Below, one piece after another: positions 61,045-64,000 of a stretch of 64,000 nt of DNA. The notes below the pieces were generated by a model. That model was not told the DNA's origin. It made no database searches and saw only the letters and a list, made by a program, of their open reading frames with translations. Both the position numbers and the translations under genes were made by a program. The stretch is from Polaribacter marinaquae (GTDB taxonomy: Bacteria > Bacteroidota > Bacteroidia > Flavobacteriales > Flavobacteriaceae): the NCBI RefSeq assembly GCF_038019025.1, contig NZ_CP150496.1, positions 2,124,001 through 2,188,000 on the forward strand. The letters run 5' to 3'. The stretch's first letter is position 1. Each line of letters starts with the position of its first letter.

Positions 61045-63822
61045 ATGAGACAAAAGTATTTATTAAAACTATTTACAGTTGCTTTTATGTTTATGCTACC
61101 ACTTGGGTTTATGGCACAAACTATAAAAGGGAAGATTACAGACAAATCTGGTAGTGCATTACCTTTTATGAATGTTTTGGTTAAAGGAACTTCTATAGGA
61201 ACAACTACAAGTGATTCTGGAGAGTTTAGCCTTAACGTTAAAAGTTTACCAGCTACATTGGTAGTATCTTCTATAGGCTACAAAACAAAACAAATTAATG
61301 TTACAGATACTTCTTTTCTAAACATTACAATAGAAGAAGGAGATGAGTCTTTAAATGAAATTGTAATTACGGGTTCTAGAGCACCAGCTCGTAGTAATAC
61401 AAAAAGTCCGTTACCAATAGATATCGTTTCATCTAAAGATTTAGTTTCTACAGGACAAACAACTTTTGATAAAGCATTACAGTACAAAATACCTTCTTTT
61501 AATACGGTACAAACTCCTGTTAACGATGCAACATCTTTACTAGATCCTTATGAAATTAGAAATATGGGACCAAGTAGAACGTTAATTCTTATAAACGGTA
61601 AACGTAAAAATTTAAGTGCATTATTGTATACACAAACTTCTCCTGGTAGAGGAGAAACAGGTTCAGATATTTCTGGTATACCAACAGATGCAATTAAATC
61701 TGTAGAGGTTTTAAGAGATGGTGCTTCTGCGCAATATGGTTCTGATGCAATTGCAGGTGTAATAAATATTATATTAAAAGATAGTCCAAATGCAGGTTCT
61801 GCAACTTTAAGAACAGGAATTACTTCTGAAGGTGACGGAGAAATGTTTGGTGTAAGTGTAAATAATGGATCTACAATTGGTGATGACAAAGGTTTTATTA
61901 ATTATACAGTAGATTTTTCTAAAACAAGTTTATCAAATAGACCCGGAACAGTAGATGCTGCTGGAGAAGCTGCAGATTTTGGAGCAAATATTGCAGATGT
62001 TCAAGAGTTTTTATCTAGAAGACCAGATGCAGGAAACATTAACGGAGCGCCAGAAACTGCTGCTGCTAAATTTTTAATTAATGGTTCTTATAAATTAAGT
62101 GAGCAGTCTAACTTATATTTTAATGCTGCATTTGTAAATAAGAAAGTAAATTCTTTTGCAAACTATAGAACTCCGTATTGGAGAACCGTTACAGATTTTC
62201 CTTATTTAGCAGATTTCTTTCCAGGAGACAACCCTAATACAGCAGGAGGTTATGATGGTTATGTACCAACTTTTGAAGGAGATTTAAATGATTACAATGC
62301 TACAGTTGGTTTTAAATCTGTAATTAACGATTGGAATGTTGATGCAAGTTTTACAACCGGTGGAAACTCGCAAACTTATAAAGTAAACAACTCTCATAAT
62401 AGAAACTTTGTGTATTCTCCTTCTACTTGGGTAGATGCTAATAACAACGGAACAATTGATGATGGTGAAGTTACAGAAGGTTCTCAATTATATAGAGAAA
62501 ACAGTAAAAAATCTTTTGATCCAGGAGGAACTTCTTTTTCTCATAATGTAGGTAATATTGATGTTTCTAAGATTCTTTCTGATAATTTAAGTGTTGCTTT
62601 TGGTACAGAATTTAGATATGAAACTTTTGAAATTATAGAAGGTGAATTAGGTTCTTATGATGGTGGAGGAGCAGATTCTTTCGCAGGAAATAGCCCAGAA
62701 AATTCAGGTCAATTTACACGTTATAACTTTGGTGGTTATGCTTCTTTAAACTGGAATCCTACAGAGAATTTAACTTTAGATGGTACAATTAGAAGTGAAA
62801 ATTATTCAGATTTTGGAAATGCTTTTGTTTGGAAAGCAAGTGGTGCTTACACAATAAATGATAAGTATACATTAAGAGGTTCTTTATCTACAGGATTTAG
62901 AGCGCCAACATTACATCAAATTTATACACAAAAAGCTCAATATAGTTTTGTGCCAGGTCAAGGTATTCAAGTAGGTGGTTTGGTTAACAATGTATCTTCT
63001 CAGGCAGGATTGTTAGGAATACCTAAATTAAAAGAAGAAACTTCTACAAACTTTACTTTAGGTTTAGGAGGAAAAGTAAACAGAAACCTAAGTTTTACAG
63101 TAGATTATTATAGTATTAATGTAGAAGATAGAATTGTTCTAAGTACAGAGATTACACCACCAGCTTTACCAGCATTTGATGGTTTATCAGATTTAAGCTT
63201 TTTCGTAAATGCTTTAGACACTAAAACTTCTGGTTTAGATGTTGTAATTGGTTATAATAAAATAGAATTAGGAGATGGTAAATTAGGATTTAATTTATCG
63301 GGTAACTATACGATCAAAAATGAGAGAGATGGCGAAGTTAAAAACCCTGCTTCTGTAGCTGCTACAGGTCAGTCTGTTGTTAATGCAACTCAAGAAGCAT
63401 TGTTTTTTACTTCAAGGCCACAAACAAAATGGATTTTAGGTTCTACTTATGATATTAATAAGTGGGGATTCTCTTTAAACAACACGTATTTTGGTAAAAC
63501 AACATTTAAACAACAAGGTTTAGATGCTAATTTAAGAACAGAGTTTACACCAAAAGTTGTTACAGATTTAGGAATCAACTTTAACGCTACAGAAAAGTTA
63601 ACTTTAGCTTTAAACGTTAATAATTTATTTAATGTTTTACCAGAATGGAGCTTTAAAGCAGAAAACGCAGCAGGAACAGCAATTATTAATGATCCGGCAG
63701 CAATTAAAAATCAATCTAACTTGATAACTTTTAACCAACGTTATTCTCAAATGACGTATGATGGTTACCACTTTAGCCAGTTAGGTACAATGTTTAATTT
63801 ATCTTTAAACTACCAGTTCTAA
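61045..63822 (+). CDS. TonB-dependent receptor without STN domain
   Basis: 925 aa. Signal peptide (LFTVAFMFMLPLGFMAQ), carboxypeptidase-regulatory-like domain (~25-105; IKGKITDKSGSALPFMNVLV), plug (~110-235; KSPLPIDIVSSKDLVSTGQT, IKSVEVLRDGASAQYGSDAI) and barrel ending NLSLNYQF with terminal Phe. The plug and several barrel stretches (RGSLSTGFRAPTLHQIYTQ; the neighbour has RGSYSTGFRAPSLAQIYYN) match the upstream receptor, so the two are paralogues. It lacks STN and may be the transport-only partner regulated by the sigma system. It is followed by a terminator. Confidence 0.92.
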   Translation: MRQKYLLKLFTVAFMFMLPLGFMAQTIKGKITDKSGSALPFMNVLVKGTSIGTTTSDSGEFSLNVKSLPATLVVSSIGYKTKQINVTDTSFLNITIEEGDESLNEIVITGSRAPARSNTKSPLPIDIVSSKDLVSTGQTTFDKALQYKIPSFNTVQTPVNDATSLLDPYEIRNMGPSRTLILINGKRKNLSALLYTQTSPGRGETGSDISGIPTDAIKSVEVLRDGASAQYGSDAIAGVINIILKDSPNAGSATLRTGITSEGDGEMFGVSVNNGSTIGDDKGFINYTVDFSKTSLSNRPGTVDAAGEAADFGANIADVQEFLSRRPDAGNINGAPETAAAKFLINGSYKLSEQSNLYFNAAFVNKKVNSFANYRTPYWRTVTDFPYLADFFPGDNPNTAGGYDGYVPTFEGDLNDYNATVGFKSVINDWNVDASFTTGGNSQTYKVNNSHNRNFVYSPSTWVDANNNGTIDDGEVTEGSQLYRENSKKSFDPGGTSFSHNVGNIDVSKILSDNLSVAFGTEFRYETFEIIEGELGSYDGGGADSFAGNSPENSGQFTRYNFGGYASLNWNPTENLTLDGTIRSENYSDFGNAFVWKASGAYTINDKYTLRGSLSTGFRAPTLHQIYTQKAQYSFVPGQGIQVGGLVNNVSSQAGLLGIPKLKEETSTNFTLGLGGKVNRNLSFTVDYYSINVEDRIVLSTEITPPALPAFDGLSDLSFFVNALDTKTSGLDVVIGYNKIELGDGKLGFNLSGNYTIKNERDGEVKNPASVAATGQSVVNATQEALFFTSRPQTKWILGSTYDINKWGFSLNNTYFGKTTFKQQGLDANLRTEFTPKVVTDLGINFNATEKLTLALNVNNLFNVLPEWSFKAENAAGTAIINDPAAIKNQSNLITFNQRYSQMTYDGYHFSQLGTMFNLSLNYQF

Positions 63823-63846
63823 AGAATAATTATATTTGATTAATTG

Positions 63847-63877
63847 AAAAACGCTACTTGAAAAAGTAGCGTTTTTT
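63847..63877 (+). terminator. Terminator after the second TonB receptor
   Basis: AAAACGCTACTT pairs with AAGTAGCGTTTT around GAAA, followed by T residues. The A run before it makes it usable in both directions, towards the convergent LpxH-like gene as well. Confidence 0.9.
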
Positions 63878-63898
63878 TATATTTATATTGAAGAAATA

Positions 63899-64000
63899 TT
63901 AGTCCTTTTTAAGAGAAAGTGTTTCGTTTTCGAATTCACCAAATGTAAAATACTGAATCCAATCTCCTAAGTTTATGTAAGTAGAATTTTCTTTTAGTTT
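63899..64000 (-). CDS. LpxH-like UDP-2,3-diacylglucosamine diphosphatase, C-terminal fragment
   Basis: Only the last 33 residues and the stop are inside the window; the gene continues past base 64000. The fragment (STYINLGDWIQYFTFGEFEN) matches the C terminus of the calcineurin-like phosphoesterases annotated as UDP-2,3-diacylglucosamine diphosphatase in flavobacteria (lipid A synthesis). The catalytic residues lie outside the window, so the call rests on this short tail. Confidence 0.6.
   Translation of the reverse strand, partial: KLKENSTYINLGDWIQYFTFGEFENETLSLKKD

Noticed and set aside
1..64000. Mobile element, prophage or insertion sequence
   Set aside because: No transposase, integrase, phage structural gene or terminal repeats with target duplications were found; gene composition is uniform by eye.

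Overview
The window is a low-GC (about one third G+C) chromosome segment from a member of the Flavobacteriia, most likely a marine Flavobacteriaceae of the Polaribacter/Tenacibaculum type. Supporting signs are Bacteroidetes -7 promoter elements (TAnnTTTG), near absence of Shine-Dalgarno sequences, signal peptides ending in AQ, an ECF sigma/FecR/TonB-receptor cassette, a complete Bat (MoxR/VWA) operon, a DUF4202 gene beside nirBD, and paired AraC-type and histidine kinase regulators. The genus is inference; the class is well supported.

Region 1 (1-21 kb, + strand) is a complete nitrate assimilation island. Order: an unrelated truncated AlbA_2 gene, nirB and nirD (NADH nitrite reductase), DUF4202, a NarX/NarQ-like sensor kinase and a NarL-type response regulator, an MFS nitrate/nitrite transporter, a very large nitrate reductase fused to its own flavoprotein and BFD domains, a nitrite reductase-like protein ending in rubredoxin, an FNR-like regulator, then an ABC nitrate importer (nrtABCD) and an outer-membrane porin. 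Three promoters (nirB, narK, nrtA) carry the same perfect 16-bp palindrome TAAGTAT-NN-ATACTTA against the -7 element, which defines a local regulon. Two near-identical 123-bp structured repeats sit between nirB and nirD and between nrtB and nrtC.

Region 2 (21-31.5 kb): a two-subunit molybdenum hydroxylase (IorAB type), an AraC regulator, a small membrane protein with a lipoprotein, an AraC / single-domain response regulator / CHASE3-PAS kinase operon divergent from a DUF3095 cyclase-like gene, and a lipocalin-like lipoprotein with an OmpA-like glycine-zipper lipoprotein.

Region 3 (31.5-32.6 kb) has no protein gene but holds the most unusual structure here: four tandem, minus-strand units, each with a TAnnTTTG-like promoter, (in three) a hairpin with a C5 loop, and an intrinsic terminator whose stem shows compensatory changes. 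I read it as a small-RNA gene array that arose by tandem duplication.

Region 4 (32.6-47.7 kb): an MG2/TonB-plug-like protein whose signal peptide lies in another frame, metG, LD-carboxypeptidase, YraN, a TlpA-like protein, an SDR, CvpA, small unknowns, and an inorganic-carbon operon (two SulP transporters, a UspA-like protein, beta-carbonic anhydrase). Region 5 (47.7-56.2 kb, - strand) is the Bat operon (moxR, DUF58, unknown, batA, batB, batC, batD, batE). Region 6 (56.3-63.8 kb) is an ECF sigma/FecR/STN-TonB receptor cassette plus a second TonB receptor, followed by the C terminus of an LpxH-like phosphatase at the edge.

No rRNA, tRNA, CRISPR, integrase or insertion sequence was seen.
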